A DNA stretch of 64,000 bases from Gigaspora margarita (GCA_009809945.1 WTPW01001078.1:138285-202284); one strand, 5' to 3'; numbered from the stretch's first letter, positions 32,191-44,474 are shown. Notes: a model not told the origin generated them from the letters alone. Program-made: numbers and translations.

Positions 32191-35100
32191 ATGAAGAAGG
32201 TGCATCAAAACTACTCCAAAAAAAATACAAATCAAAGAAGAAAGATTATCTGTAATTGCAATAAGTACAATGGATCGCTTGTCAATTATAGAACGAAAGT
32301 TGTTCATAAAAGTAGAATACAACAACCACCAAAAAGACAAAGTTTGGATTTGTCTTTTTACAAACTTGCATTATCATTACAAGAACAAGAAGAAATAGAT
32401 GGTCCAAGTTCTTCACAAGATTTAATAGAAGAAATTGAAGAAATTGAAGAAGTTCTTAACACTCTAGCATTTGATAAAAACGAATTTATTTTTAAGCCCA
32501 GAGTAAGAAATCTGGCATTAAAGGTTTATGTCTTTTAATGTTAATTACAAAAATATAGCATTTGAAGAGTTAGGTTTAAATTTGGTAGTTGAAGAGGTTG
32601 GTTTCAATTTAGCAGAAAATGATAAAACTCTTGATGTGTATACTGAAAATAACAATTTTTCTGAAACTAGTACTAAATTTGATGAAATTTCTGATAATAA
32701 CGACAATGCTTTTGAAAACTATTTGGTTCCAATTTTGAAATGCTATGAAAACCCAATAATATTCTTAACAACAATCGATTTATATAGATATTATTATAGA
32801 TCATGAACTTCAAAATACAGTATAATATATCGAAAGATGCAATTGAAGTGCTTCTAAAGTTTATAAAGTTAGTACTAATTGTAGTTGGTAGTATAGAATT
32901 TAGCAACTTTTCTATATCCAAGTATAAAATAAACAAAACACTTGGATTGTCTGATAAATTTTTTAGTTTTGTGTCATTTCCTAAATATCATAAACTATAC
33001 AAGGAGAAAGAAGTGATAAACTTTAAGCATAATAACCAGATATCGATTATGAGTTGTACCCATATAGAATTTCCTAATTCGAAAAATTAAAACAAAAGAA
33101 GATTTGTAGCACTAATTTATCAACACAATCTAGATTGTTAGATGGAAAGATCGTTAATTGACTAGAGTTAATTTTTCCTTATAGTATAATTAGACACCAA
33201 TTGGATAACATGTACTAGTGTCCAGGTTTTGAGAATAGTCTTTGGTATTGAGCAGATTGTTTAAGCTTTGACGATATTTTATGCGATATTTATGATGATG
33301 AAATTTGGAAAACCTTTAAAGATGAACTATTCGGCGAAGATTCAGCACTATTTTTCTGTAATAAAAAGGCAAATTCACATTTGGAATTAATAGTAAACCT
33401 TGATTGGTTTCAACTATTCGACAGTGTTTTGCATAGTACTGGTATATTATATGAATCTATTGCGAATCTGTCACATAATATTTGATTTAAGCATGAAAAT
33501 ATGTTAGTTTTAGGCATATTACCTGGGCCAGATAAAGTGAGTTTGTATAAAAAAACTATTATCTTTCTCCAGTTGTTGACAAATTAGAGTTCTTTTGGTA
33601 TAGTGTAACACTAAATTCAACAGCTGAGTTTTCAGAAGGAAGAACAATTCATGCTACTTTGATACTAATTTTATGTGATATTCCAGCTGCTCGAAAGTTA
33701 TGTGAGCATATATCAGCATTAGTATCATGCTATCGTTGTGAGAAAAGTGCTAATTATATTAACAGACATTTTATTTTCGGTGATATGCAAAATATAAATG
33801 AATGGTTCATTCAAAAAGATTTAGTAGTACATCAGGAAAAGGCTCTTGAATAGAGAGATTATAAGTATGATGCTAAAAGAAAGTGGTTTGTTAAGGACAA
33901 TAAAGTTCGATGATTAGAATTACTTTGTCTAAATTATTTTAATCCTATTTGTAATGTTATCATTGATCCTATACATTGCATTTTTTTGGGCATTGCTAAG
34001 TAGATTGCTAAGCGAATATGGATCGATGAAGGTATATTGACACAAAACATGCTTACAAAAATGCAATCCAAGATGAATAAAATCCAAGTTCTATCAAATA
34101 TTAGCTAAATTCTAAAAAAATTGAGCTGTGGAGATAGATTTTTGAATTGTACAGCTAATCAGTGGTAAAATTTTTTTATAATTTATGCAATTGATGTTCT
34201 TTAGGAACACCTTTCGAATAATGATCAACAAATTTTAACACAATTTGTAAAAATTTGCCAGATTTTAGTATTCAGAATAATGGAGCATGACCTAATAAAT
34301 GAAGCTCACGAAAGGTTAATCAACTTCATAAAACTTATAGAAAGAAAATATAAGCCAAAAAAATTACTTCTAATTTGTATCTTTTGCTACATTTATATGA
34401 ATATGCACAGAATTATGGTTCACTATATTCCTTTTAGTGTTTTTCATTCAAAAAGATGAATGGAATATTAGGGTTTTTGCTGAATAGCTATCAAAAAATA
34501 GAATCTGAATTAATATGAAGACTAATAAATAATAGTCAAATTGTTAGCTTGACAGCTACATTTGAAGTTAAAGGACTGGAATTGTTGCCAAATTGATCAG
34601 AAATAGGATTATTTTTGGATGCAAATCAGTTTTCTTCTGATGAAATATATAGGTTTTTATTTAATAAATATAATATTCAAGAATCAGTTATTACTAGTTC
34701 AGAATAATTTCCTAGTAAGTTATTACTACCTCAATAGCAAAAGTTAATAATTTCTGGATTTGCTAGCAGAATATTATACTGCGGCTTATAAAAATTTGAG
34801 TTTTAGAAAACTTTTTGCTAACAATCTTGATGACTCAATTATTGTTCTTAACCAGGCAGACTAGTATGAAAAATGCAGAATAGAATCAGAAATATTTGGT
34901 TATGATATGTCTTCTTGGCATATAAAAGTTTATTTGTTTTGGCCCGGTTTGTAAATCAAGATAGAAGTATTGATTTGTACCTGGACAAGTCCAATATTTC
35001 ATTAGTCATTCAGTAAATCTGCTGAATGGGTTTATTGAATACAAATTGGCATATATCAAATGGTATAAGCCTGTAAGTTCAGCAGCAAATCGATTTCATT

Positions 35101-35249
35101 TTAGTAGCAATAATGATGCCAAAACATGTAATGTCGAACTTTGGAATACTCAATTTTATCTGATTCATTGTGAATATATTATTCTGGTCAGGGACTATCA
35201 AAAATTTGGATCCAAATTTTTTCAAAATTTTCCAAATTTTGGTCTTTAA
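32191..35249 (+). pseudogene. Plavaka/tnp2-like transposase, decayed
   Basis: Ordered remnants of one DDE transposase, broken by many stops and frameshifts. The N-terminus (32191-32538) has RKIICNCNKYNGSLVNYRT, a degenerate C-x-C-x2-(C)-x-G zinc motif followed by H-x3-R, and an acidic IEEIEEIEE tract. Middle pieces include ENMLVLGILPGPDKVSLYK (~33500), ILILCDIPAARKLCEHISAL with CYRCEKSANY (33659-33853), and DPIHCIFLGIAK followed by RIWIDEGILTQNML (~33970-34050). NDQQILTQFVRICQ-like and YESLYS/F-type blocks follow to ~34450, then SLTATFEVKGLELLPN (34545). The C-terminus is LAYIKWYKPVSSAANRFHF with TCNVELWNTQFY (35043-35165). The zinc-binding CxxC and D-P-(M/I)-H blocks are typical of tnp2/Plavaka (CACTA-related) transposases. 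Within the element a few CGA/TGG codons have become stops. TIRs were not located. Beyond 35190 a repeat rich in CAAAATTTGGA/TCCAAATTTT replaces the expected C-terminal end. Confidence 0.8.
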
Positions 35250-35529
35250 TTGTAAAATTTTCAAAGTTTGGTATCTAGCCAAATTTTTCAAATTTCAGCC
35301 CACAATTATCCAAATGATATCCAAATTTTGGTCGATTTTGGAATTCATGTGATCTGGGACCAATTAAAGAATGTGTAATATTATATAATAGTCTACTATA
35401 AATCGTTCAATGGTTTATTAAACACATATATACAAAAATTTTTCTTTTGAACATATTTGATATGTAGTTGTTCTTTTGAATATATATACTATATATGAAA
35501 GTTATGTTGAATATATACAAATAAAAAAA
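35250..35529. other. AAATTTTGG-rich repeat and spacer
   Basis: From about 35195 to 35345, CAAATTTTGG and CCAAATTTT alternate, giving several short inverted repeats. It begins just inside the Plavaka-like C-terminus (GGTCAGGGACTATC) and ends near CTGGGACCAATT, so it may be a small insertion that truncated the transposase. The remainder to 35529 is AT-rich without features. Confidence 0.4.
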
Positions 35530-36282
35530 ATGAGCTCTACTAAAAAATCACTGCCTATAGCCATGCAAAAGAGTTTTCAAAGCACTTTATTTTTGATTCC
35601 AAGAAGTTTATGTGCCGCTTTTGTAATTATAATGTTAATTATAAAAACAAGGTCTTTGTTTCTTCACATATAAATTCCAAAAGCTACTAAAAAAAATGTA
35701 AAGCATACTTAAAATTACTAAACCAAACCCGACAACTATATCTCCCTTCATTTTTAATAGTAGCTAATAAAAAAAAAGAAATTCTTTGTGAACTTGTTGA
35801 AGCCTAGGCTATGGCTGATATACTGCTAGAAAAGCTTGATAAGTTCTGTAGGTTTTTAAATACATACTACAAAGAGGATAGCTTTATACCTGCAGCTAAT
35901 ACCTTATGTCAGACATACTTACCAAAGGTTTTTGAAAACTATTTAGAAGACTTACACCATATATTTAGTGAAAAACCTGTGGTGATTATAATTGATAAAA
36001 CAACGGATATTAAAGGCCGTAACGTAGTCAATATATTATTTTCATATAATAGAACAACTAAACTTATGTCTGTTGATTTTTTGCAAACTATAAATTACCC
36101 AACTATGGGGATTTTATTTTGTGGCTTTTAGCAGAATGGAATATTTTTTTCACTCTTTCTAAAGTAATTGTTTCTAATTCCGCTTCTTACATAAAAAAAT
36201 GTTTCTGTAAAGCTTTAAGTCCTGTTATGGTACAATTAAAATACAATACTTGTTCAGCTCATATAATAAATTTAATTGGGTA
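35530..36282 (+). pseudogene. hAT-like transposase with BED-type zinc finger, decayed
   Basis: After a frameshift near 35578 the frame reads KHFIFDSKKFMCRFCNYNVN then SSHINSKSY-stop-KKCK, a BED-like finger with C-x2-C intact and the second histidine changed to Tyr. It continues LLNQTRQLYLPSFLIVANKK to ELVEA-stop-AMADILLEKLDKF. The frame 35811-36131 contains FIPAANTLCQTYLPKVFENY and EKPVVIIIDKTTDIKGRNVV, where hAT-type proteins usually have D-E-T-T-D (here Glu to Lys). The last piece is SNSASYIKKCF then CSAHIINLIG (36175-36280), the C-x2-H block of hAT transposases. The C-terminal dimerisation region is missing. Several stops make it inactive. As a hAT remnant it is a plausible relative of the source of the 8-bp-TSD MITEs, but TIRs have not been matched. 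Confidence 0.7.
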
Positions 36283-36364
36283 AATTAATTATATATACAA
36301 TTATATATATGTAATAGTATTATCATTAGATGTATATACTGTATTATTAAATATTAATAAATAT

Positions 36365-36412
36365 AGGGAATTGCTCTTCGCACCATGGATTTTTGCTATT
36401 TGCACCATGGTA
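36365..36412. repeat. Solo TIR end of the GCACCATGG family
   Basis: GGGAATTGCTCTTCGCACCA then TGGATTTTTGCTATTTGCAC CATGG-type sequence closely resembles the left end of the element at 28230. No partner end was found nearby, so it may be a truncated copy left by the adjoining foldback element. Confidence 0.5.
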
Positions 36413-36439
36413 CAATGTAGATCACCTCGATTTTGTCAC

Positions 36440-37812
36440 TTTAATATTTTAACTTTTAAAAACTTTTTTTAATATTATCTCCATGAGTTCTTGATCAAAT
36501 TTAATAAAAAATTTTTTATTAGAATTCTATGGATTCATAGAATTAAAATAAAAAAATTTTCATCGAATTTGGTCAAAAACTCATAGAGATATTTTTGATG
36601 AAAGTTCCTAAAACCAATTTCAACGTAGCTTCTTTGTAATATGTTTTTTTGCTTTTTCAAAATAACCCACTGTTCAGCGATGATTTACAAGAAGTTTTAC
36701 TATGCTAACTAAAAAATTTTTATAACAAGACTTGTAGCGCATAACATTTACTATTATAATCTCAAATTTCATGAAAAAATATTGAAAACTCGTGAATATA
36801 TTAACGTTTTTGTAAATTCAGATGCATACATTTTCGCAAGTTTTCACCTATATTCAAATGCTTCTGAAAGCACTTTCTCAAAATAAAACCTCAAAAACAT
36901 GACTAAGTAAATTGATACATTAGGTATACGAGAGTCGTTAGTTAAAATTTTATCACAAATGGATTAATATTGACGAAATGATAATGATTTTTCAATTTGC
37001 TTCCAGATTCAGGATTTTCTAAAATTTTTAATTTTGATGAAAACAGAAAAATCACTATCACAGGCTATATTTTCACAAGTTCAAATGAAACAAGTTACTG
37101 CGCACTAAGTAAACTTTTAGAAAATATAATTGATTAATAGAATCACAATTTTCATGAAAAAATAATAAAAACTCGTGAAGATATTAACATTTTTGTAAAT
37201 TTGGACGCATCCATTTTCGCAAGTTTTCACCTATATTCAAATGCTTTCGAAAGCACTTTCTCAAAATGAAACCTCCAAAACGTGACTAAGTAAGTTGATA
37301 CAATAGGTATATGAGAGTCTTCAGTTAAAATTTCATTAAAAAGGATTAATATTGACGAAAATATTTAGATTTTTCGTTTGCAACTAGATTCGAATTTTCT
37401 TGTAAACAATTTTGACACGTGATATATGTTTTTGGAAATAGAAAAAATCTTTCATCAAAGATATCTCTATGAGTTCTTGACCAAATTCGATGAAAATTTT
37501 TTTATTTGAATTCTATATATTTGTAGAATTTAAATAAAAAATTTTTTATCGAATTTGGTCAAGTACTCGTAGAGATATCTTTGATAAAAACGTATATCAC
37601 GTGCCAAAATTGTTTACAAGAGAAATTCGAATCTAGTTGCAAACGAAAAATCTAAATATCTTCGTCAATATTAATCCGTTTTTGATGAAATTTTAACTAA
37701 AGACTCTAGTATACCTATTGTATCAACTTACTTAGTCACGTTTTGGAGGTTTCATTTTGAGAAAGTGCTTTCAGAAGCATTTGAATATAGGCAAAAACTT
37801 GCAAAAATGTAT
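36440..37812. mobile_element. Foldback element complex with ~300-bp near-identical arms
   Basis: The left arm 37211-37505 (CCATTTTCGCAAGTTTTCAC ... TCGATGAAAATTTTTTTA) is mirrored by 37515-37812 (AAATTTTTTATCGAATTTGG ... CTTGCAAAAATGTATG) around AATTCTATATATTTGTAGAATT. A diverged direct copy of the left arm lies at 36780-37060, and a separate smaller palindrome with the same centre (AGAATTCTATGGATTCATAGAATT) at 36460-36605. The right boundary coincides with the abrupt start of LINE ORF1 sequence at about 37813, so this element truncated that LINE. Noncoding. Confidence 0.75.
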
Positions 37813-39193
37813 GTTCCCTCTGTGGCCTCCTGTCGTACATTTTGCTGCCTTCAGGGTCTGGGCACCTGCTTCTGTTACTTGTGAGGGCATGAGTCTATTT
37901 TCTGTTGGATCAATTATTTCTATTTTGGAGCTATTTGTATCCTGGTTGAATCCCATAGACACCTGGTTAATTTTCTTATCAGGGAGCTTCATTGTTGCTT
38001 GCATTTGTGTTTCTGTAATGCTCATGTTCATTTCCATGTTAGCAGGCTCAGGAGTTGGGGTGGATACATACTGAGGCATTTGTTTTGTTGTTTCTTGTTC
38101 CTCATTTCCTTTGATGGAAATAAGGTCTGCTTTTCGTTGTTTATATTCCTTGTGGGCCTTCCTTTATTCAACTGATTCCTTGAATTGTGTGCAATCCTTT
38201 TTGATGTGACCTTCTTTTTTACAGAAATAGCAGACTTTGTGTACTTTATTGTCCCACATGTGAGTAAATTGTGGAAGCTTGGTTTCTAGGTCCGGATCAT
38301 TGGTTGTCTCAAATGTTACAATCCATTGATCGGTTACGTAAGGTGTGCCCTCAATGACTAGGGGTTTGATTGATACTATATTTCTGAAGCTGTCGAAGCT
38401 ATCCCGAAGTGCCTCTGTAATGTCGCTTTTGTTTCTGAGGAGAACATTTCTACATCTGACTGGAAGAAATGACTTTCTCGAGTCTATTGGGATATAGCTG
38501 TAATACGTTTGTCAATATTTCAAGCCCTTTGGCAATATAGTATTTTTGCTTTTCCTAATCTGTGAAAGTGACTTCCAGGTGTGTCCTGGTTCCTCAGGTA
38601 AAATGAGCCTTCGCTGCTGAGATATCGTATTTTGCTGTTTCAAATAAAGAAGTCATTATTTCGTTAAATGAACATTGGATATTATGAATATTGATGATTA
38701 ATGCATTGTTATTCTTAGATTTGATGTAGTTTCTGGAAGAGAAGGTTGAGAATGTGGCCCTTCCACGTTTGAGTTTAGAAAAGAGATCAGCCCAAGTTTT
38801 ATGTGGAGTATCATCATTTATTCTCCCCTGTGGGGAGTTAGTGTCTTGAGTATTTAACTCCATGGAGCCCCGTGTTATTTTTTGTTCTTCTATTTGGTCT
38901 ATCTGTACTGCCATGTCTAGCATGAGTTCTGAACTATTTGTACTTTTGGATGGTTCTTGTGTCGTTTCTGTGACTTCTAAAGGTTGTGTTATGGTAGAGT
39001 TGTTCTATATGTTTGAAGTGTCTTTTAAAGCGCTAAGTTCAAATTCTACTTTTTCATCCCAGAAGAGAGAGTCGTTGTTATGCGGGTATTCTAGTAACAG
39101 ACTATTATTCAATGTATCGAAGCTATTATAAAATGTGTTTTCTTTGTTGTCTTCAGCGTCATGGAGTTTTTGTTTTTTTTGCCGTTTTGCCAT
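37813..39193 (-). pseudogene. LINE ORF1 remnant (zinc-knuckle RNA-binding protein), LINE-A
   Basis: Nucleic-acid-binding ORF1 protein of a non-LTR retrotransposon, read on minus. It starts at 39193 (MAKRQKKQKLHDAEDNKENT), is broken by a stop near 39005, and continues with KTWADLFSKLKRGRATFSTF and KYDISAAKAHFT (to 38594). It then runs in shifted frames to RCRNVLLRNKSDITEALRDS, GTPYVTDQWIVTFETTNDPD and the knuckle CYFCKKEGHIKKDC (38187-38240), ending in a Thr/Gln-rich tail (38079-37813). The same order of blocks is found in LINE-C and LINE-D, so all three are one family. The 3' side, which should carry ORF2, is missing because of the foldback element at 37813. The 5' leader extends upstream (39194 to about 39420). 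Confidence 0.85.
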
Positions 39194-39419
39194 GTTTTGT
39201 TCAAGTATTTCGTCGTGTTCGTTTTCTCATAGATTTTTCCTTCTTGTAAAAGCGTTAGCCCCTACTAGTCCTTCGTATTTGTGAGTTTTAACGAATCTTC
39301 TGTGTCAAGTTATTATTATTCCAAGTATTGTCTCTCCTCCACTTCACCTGAACTGGAGAGAGTACGTGTAGATCCTTTGTACATGTAAGTTTGGAGTAGA
39401 GTAATATAAGTTTTTTACA

Positions 39420-40611
39420 CAGAACAACAAATGAGAATGCAAAAAATAAGAAAACAGGACTAGTTCTTTAAAGAATCTAAAGAGTTAAATGATATAGTAG
39501 GTATAGTAAAAATAATGAAGAAAAAATGTAAAATAGAACAAAGCAGATAAAGAAAATGGATTAGTAACATATATGATTATCATACAAAAAAAAATTTTAT
39601 ATAGAGCAAAAATTCACCATTAATAAAAATTTTTAAGAATGCAACCAATTTTAGCCAAAATTTTGTGGTATATAGGTCAAAACCTTCTATTTATATTAGT
39701 AAAACTTTAAAGCCACATATTATATTAAAAAAATCTACTTGCATATATTGTCAATTTGTCTAGATAGTACAATATAAATAATATACAATAATATATATCC
39801 ATTACCTGATTTTAATTGAATGTTATTGTAAAACAAATTAGTAACATGATCACTATTAAAATATAGATCATTGTACTTTACTCTTAAACTCTTAATATAT
39901 CACTTAATTACTGATCCAGATAAAATCAGCACTATTTTTATACTAGAATTTGGAGAAAATTACTATGTTTTTATTATATGCTAAAATCTGATAATCATAA
40001 CTATAATAAGTGATTTTTTTATTAAGTTAATAGCTCAAGCCAATTAATTGAATATTGTAAAGCTCACTAAGATACAGCTAATAGTAGTTAGATCATTCAA
40101 ATTTGCCCAGTATATGCTGAAATGTTGCTAAAAAACAATTGGTCAACTATATAAAATTTTTAGTTTGTTTACATAAAATTTTATATAATCAACCAATCAT
40201 TTTTTAGTGATATTTTAGCATACACTAGACCAATTTGAATAATCTAACTACCATTGAATGCATCTCAGTAAGCTCTAAAACTTCAATTAATTGACTTAAG
40301 CTATTAACTTAATAAAAAAATTACTTATTATAGTCATGGTTATCAGATTTTAGCATATAATAAAAGTTTATACTGTACTTATCTTCAAGATTTACTATTG
40401 TTCCAATATGATAATAGTGCTGATCTTATCTGGATCATCAATTAATGATTAACTTTACTAAAGTTACTATACTCCAAATACAATAATATATATAGTATTT
40501 CTTTTTTAATAGTAATAACATCTGCATATCACTAAGTAAACAAAACAACAGCAAAAAGAAAACTATACACAACAAGATTTTACTGTTAAATAATTAAGTA
40601 ATTAACTAAAA
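39420..40611. other. AT-rich spacer with a 270-bp-arm palindrome
   Basis: No gene. 39905-40445 is a large imperfect palindrome: CTGATCCAGATAAAATCAGC (39911) mirrors GCTGATCTTATCTGGATCATC (40420), with further pairs (AAGCCAATTAATTGAA / TTCAATTAATTGACTT) to a centre near 40170. It contains GTTAGATCATTCAAATTTG / CAATTTGAATAATCTAAC, resembling the foldback units near 25562 and 27061. It lies directly upstream of LINE-B. Confidence 0.65.
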
Positions 40612-42630
40612 ATGATACAAAACACGAGTATAGAAGTAGGAAAACTTAAAAGAGAAAAGAGAGACAAGAATAAGAACAACAAAGTCGATAGGAATACAAC
40701 AAACACACAAACAGAGGTCTTTGGACCATCTATAGTTAAGCATAAGGGAATGGACGTGACTAAAGAATTTGAAGTGGTACAGGAAAGCTTCACAGAAAGA
40801 TTAAATAAACAGAACGAGACAACAGATGGAAAAGTAGAAGGACTCAAGAAACTTAAAAGAAAACATAATATCAAAAGAAAAACCCAAAAAGAAATGGACA
40901 AAACGAAGAAATGATATCAGTAGAAATGGAAATCAAAACAAACACAGAAGCAGACACAACAAAAACATCATCATCGATTGATATGGAAAGCACTAAGCAG
41001 CAGGGTACATCAACAAATATGGAAGATCAACAAGAGCCAGAGCAGAGTTTAACTGATCAAGGGCAACAAAGGACCCCGAAGAATACATATATAACTCAGA
41101 TCCAGACTCAAAATTTTAATATAACTTCATACACTTAATTTTATTAAAAGCTTTATACAAAATTATCATATAAGTTCAAATTTTACTATAAATGATACAA
41201 TTTTAGATCTGAGTTTATATACCATATATATTCCTATTCCGAAAATAAACTACTCTTTTGTTTTAACCAAAAAAATCTAAAAACTTGTTTTATCCAAAAA
41301 TAAGCTACCCCCGATCGATAATAGTTACTACATAGTAAAGTCCAAATTTTACTATGCAAATCGGTTATAATCGCTTAAGTAAACTTGTTCGGAAGATCAA
41401 AATACATATGTTGTAAAATTTTCATACAAATCGGAGAACTTTTTATTATTTGAGTTTTAATTTTTTTTTATGTTCGTCGAAAAATTAAAAATTTTTTAAA
41501 AAATATATATGCCGAACGTAAAAATTACAAGTTAAATAATAAAAAGTTCTCCGATTTGTATGAAAATTTCGGAGAATATGTGTTTTTATATTATGCACAT
41601 GTTTACTTAAGCGCATATAATCGATTTACATAGTAAAATTTGGACTTTGTTATGTAGCGATTATTTGCGATCGCTGATAAGCTTTTTGCACAGATATTTT
41701 TTTTAAAAAATTCTCACGCATATAATCTTGTGCAGAAAAAAGCGATATGCATACTATATGTTTCCAAAATAAGCTACCTTTTTTGGACGTTTTTTTGGAC
41801 ACAAAAAATCTGGGGGTAGATTTTTGGTCAATCGCAAATAGTCATTACATAGTAAAGTCCAAATTCTACTATGTAAATCGACTATTATCGCTTAAGTAAA
41901 CTTATTCAGAAGATAAAAATACATATATGCTGAAATTTTCATTAATATTGAAGCACCTTTTATTATTAAACTTTTAATTTTTAAGTTCAACGAATATATT
42001 TTTGTAATAAAATTTTAATTTTACCGTTGAACGTAAAAATTAAAAGTCAAATAATAAAAAGTTCTCAGATTTTGATGAATCTTTTAGGGTATGCGTATTT
42101 TCATCTTCCGAACAAGTTTACTTAAGCGACTTTAATCGATTTGGATAGTAAACTTTTGACTTTACTATATAGAAACTATTATCGATCATGGGGGTAGCTT
42201 ATTTTTGGATCAAAGGCGTTTTTACATTTTTGGATTTAAACAAGAGGGTAGCATGTAGTTTATTTTTGGAAACATACAGTATAGTATCGTTATACAAAAT
42301 AAAAATCTAACTTGTTATAAAAGATATCTTTGTTATACAAATAAACATCTAACTTTTCGAAAAATTACCTGTTGGTTATACAAATTTAAACATATAACAT
42401 ATTAAAAAATTATATAGTAAGTCTATACAAAACCGGATCTCAGTATTACATATATTCTTCGGGGTCCTGGCAACAAATAAAAATTGATCTACAGACCACT
42501 CAAATTAATCAGGCAGAAAGCACCAAAAGAGAAACGAATGGACTTAGAGAAGCAGAAACAGAGAAGAAGGAAGAGAGGATTAAATTATCGTATAGCGCGG
42601 TGGCAAAAGGAGCTAACAAGAACAGATAGG
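40612..42630 (+). pseudogene. LINE-B ORF1 N-terminal part, interrupted by a transposon
   Basis: A Lys/Thr/Glu-rich frame starts at 40612 (MIQNTSIEVGKLKREKRDKN), shifts near 40905 (TKK-stop overlapping MISVEMEIKTN) and continues to QSLTDQGQQR. A hAT-like element is inserted at 41071-42469. The LINE frame resumes at about 42478 with QTTQINQAESTKRETNGLRE and reaches KLSYSAVAKGANKNR, a Tyr-Ala-Lys block common in ORF1 proteins of fungal LINEs. Codon composition (AGA/AAA rich) is continuous on both sides of the insertion and distinct from LINE-A/C/D. Confidence 0.6.
41063..42477. mobile_element. hAT-like non-autonomous element inside LINE-B ORF1
   Basis: TIRs of about 34 bp: GGACCCCGAAGAATACATAT at the left (41071) and ATATATTCTTCGGGGTCCTG at the right (to 42469). 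GCAACAAA flanks both sides (41063-41070, 42470-42477), an 8-bp target duplication. The 1.4-kb interior has no ORF but is packed with inverted units: TACATAGTAAAGTCCAAATT and its complement, AAAAGTTCTCCGATTTG, CTTAAGTAAACTTGTTC, and TTTTGGAAACATA/TATGTTTCCAAAA, suggesting growth by foldback duplication. The TIR shares GGACCCC and an AT-rich follow-up with the 3574-3760 MITE. Excision in silico rejoins the ORF1 reading context. Confidence 0.8.
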
Positions 42631-42639
42631 AGAACTTTG

Positions 42640-44350
42640 ACGATAAAAAAAAGAAAATAATAAACAAAGGAATAGAAAGGGTAATAAGGAGTAAAAGTGA
42701 AGCAAAAGAAGAAGAATTTGATTGTAGAGAATGGAATAGAGAGAGGCATAAAAGTCCCTAGAAGAAATAAAAATATTCATAGAATACAAATTGAAAAGGA
42801 AGAATACAGCCTTTACAATCCCAAAAGCCATAAAGAGAAAGATGCATTATAGAGACAAAGCATTTTTTAGAACCTTTACAAGAAGATACAAGACACAACC
42901 CAAACATCATGTAGAGTTTTTACAGTTATTGGGTGAGGCAACAAACTGATATAAACAAGCGTACAGAGCGTACATGATTAATAGGACAAATAAGGACCAG
43001 CTATGATAAATTAAGAAAGAAGTTGGGACTAGACTTTCTTACGAATACAGAACTAGGAAAGTTGGATGTATATAAAATAATGAACCTGTTATAAAGAAGT
43101 TAGGACTAGACTTTTTTACGAATACAGAACTAGGGAAGTTGGATGTATATAAAATAATGAACCTGTTATTATATATAGCAGGATTTGTGAGAATACAAAA
43201 TGCAATCAAATTTAATGAATTAAAGAAAGGAATAGAAGAGGTGCGGGAGAAGGTTAAACAAAAATTGCTAGCAGAATGGAAAGAAATTCCGAAAGCAATA
43301 AGAAAAACATTACCAGGTGAATTACTCATAAAAAACAGCAGGCAAACTGAGATTGTGGCAATTATTTTGAGAAAGATTTACGCTTTGAGAGATTACCTGA
43401 GTCCTTCATCAATGATCAAAGAGAAAGGTTACCAGACCAACCAGAAGACCTTAGAGAGGAAGTAAGGAATCTATTCCCACTAACTAGAAGAGACCAACTA
43501 AGAGACTTAAAATAAAGAAAAGAGGAATTAAGTAAATATTACACTATGAGAGCATTGCCAGAGGATTACTTCAACTTGCTAGCAAAGAAGAGAGCTACCA
43601 GATATACTACAAGATTTGACACCTGGACTAAGAGAGTTATTCCCATTCTGCCCAAGGGATGATGATGACTTCAAAGAACATATTGAAGAATTGAGAAAGG
43701 TATACACATTTCAATACTTGCCAAATGACTATATAATTAGAAAAAAGAGATTGTCAGAAAAGCCAGAAGAAGTACCGTCAAGAGAAAAGTTTGAATTCCC
43801 AATAATGACACAAGAGATAGCAGTGAAGTTTTTGGAACAGATACGTAAGTATTACAGAATACCAACACTGGTGCCCAGAAATTATATTAGAATAAATTAC
43901 ACATCATAAGAAGACCTACCCACAAACTGGGAAGATGTAACGAAAGTAAACTTGACGTTACCATTAAAAAACACAAAAGAGTTAATGATATCAGTAAAGG
44001 CACTAAGAAAGCATTATTTCTTCTAAAAAATTTCTGAAGAGTGGATACAAATTGATGAAAAAGATAAAAGGAGTGAGAAGAAAGAGGAAGACCTCCCAAT
44101 AAATATAGAAGAACTGAATAAAGATCTATAAAAGAAAAATGTATTAAATTGTGCTAAGTTTCCAATAGAGAAACAGAAAAACATAGCTGTAGCAATAGAA
44201 GTTCTATGAGAAGTTTATCACTTAGAGGTAATACCTGATTGGGTATTTAAAATAAAGAAATTACCAGAACCAAAATGGAAAGTATTCAGAAATGAAAATA
44301 CAGAACTAAAGATACAAGAGGATACGGATGCAAGAGAACCCAGAGGATGA
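42640..44350 (+). pseudogene. LINE-B ORF1 C-terminal / pre-endonuclease region
   Basis: Heavily frameshifted coding remnants with repeated modules: KLGLDFLTNTELGKLDVYKI twice (43021-43160, an approximately 67-bp tandem duplication at 43018-43085 and 43097-43160), LREEVRNLFPLTRRDQLRD-like text, RALPEDYFNLLAKKRATRYT, and YLPNDYIIRKKRLSEKPEEV with MTQEIAVKFLEQIRKYYRIP (43616-43909). The modules L-P-x-D-Y-(F/I)-x2-(L/R)-x-K-(K)-R repeat, suggesting an internal protein repeat. I recognise no characterised domain. Orientation and composition link it to the LINE. Confidence 0.5.
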
Positions 44351-44474
44351 GCAGTAAGAACAATATAGAAACAGAAGGTTCATCGAACAAACAAGAGACA
44401 GTTAATAAAGAAAAAACAACAGAAACATATACTGAGGAAGTAGAAAGGAGAATAAAAATAAATACCAAAGATAC

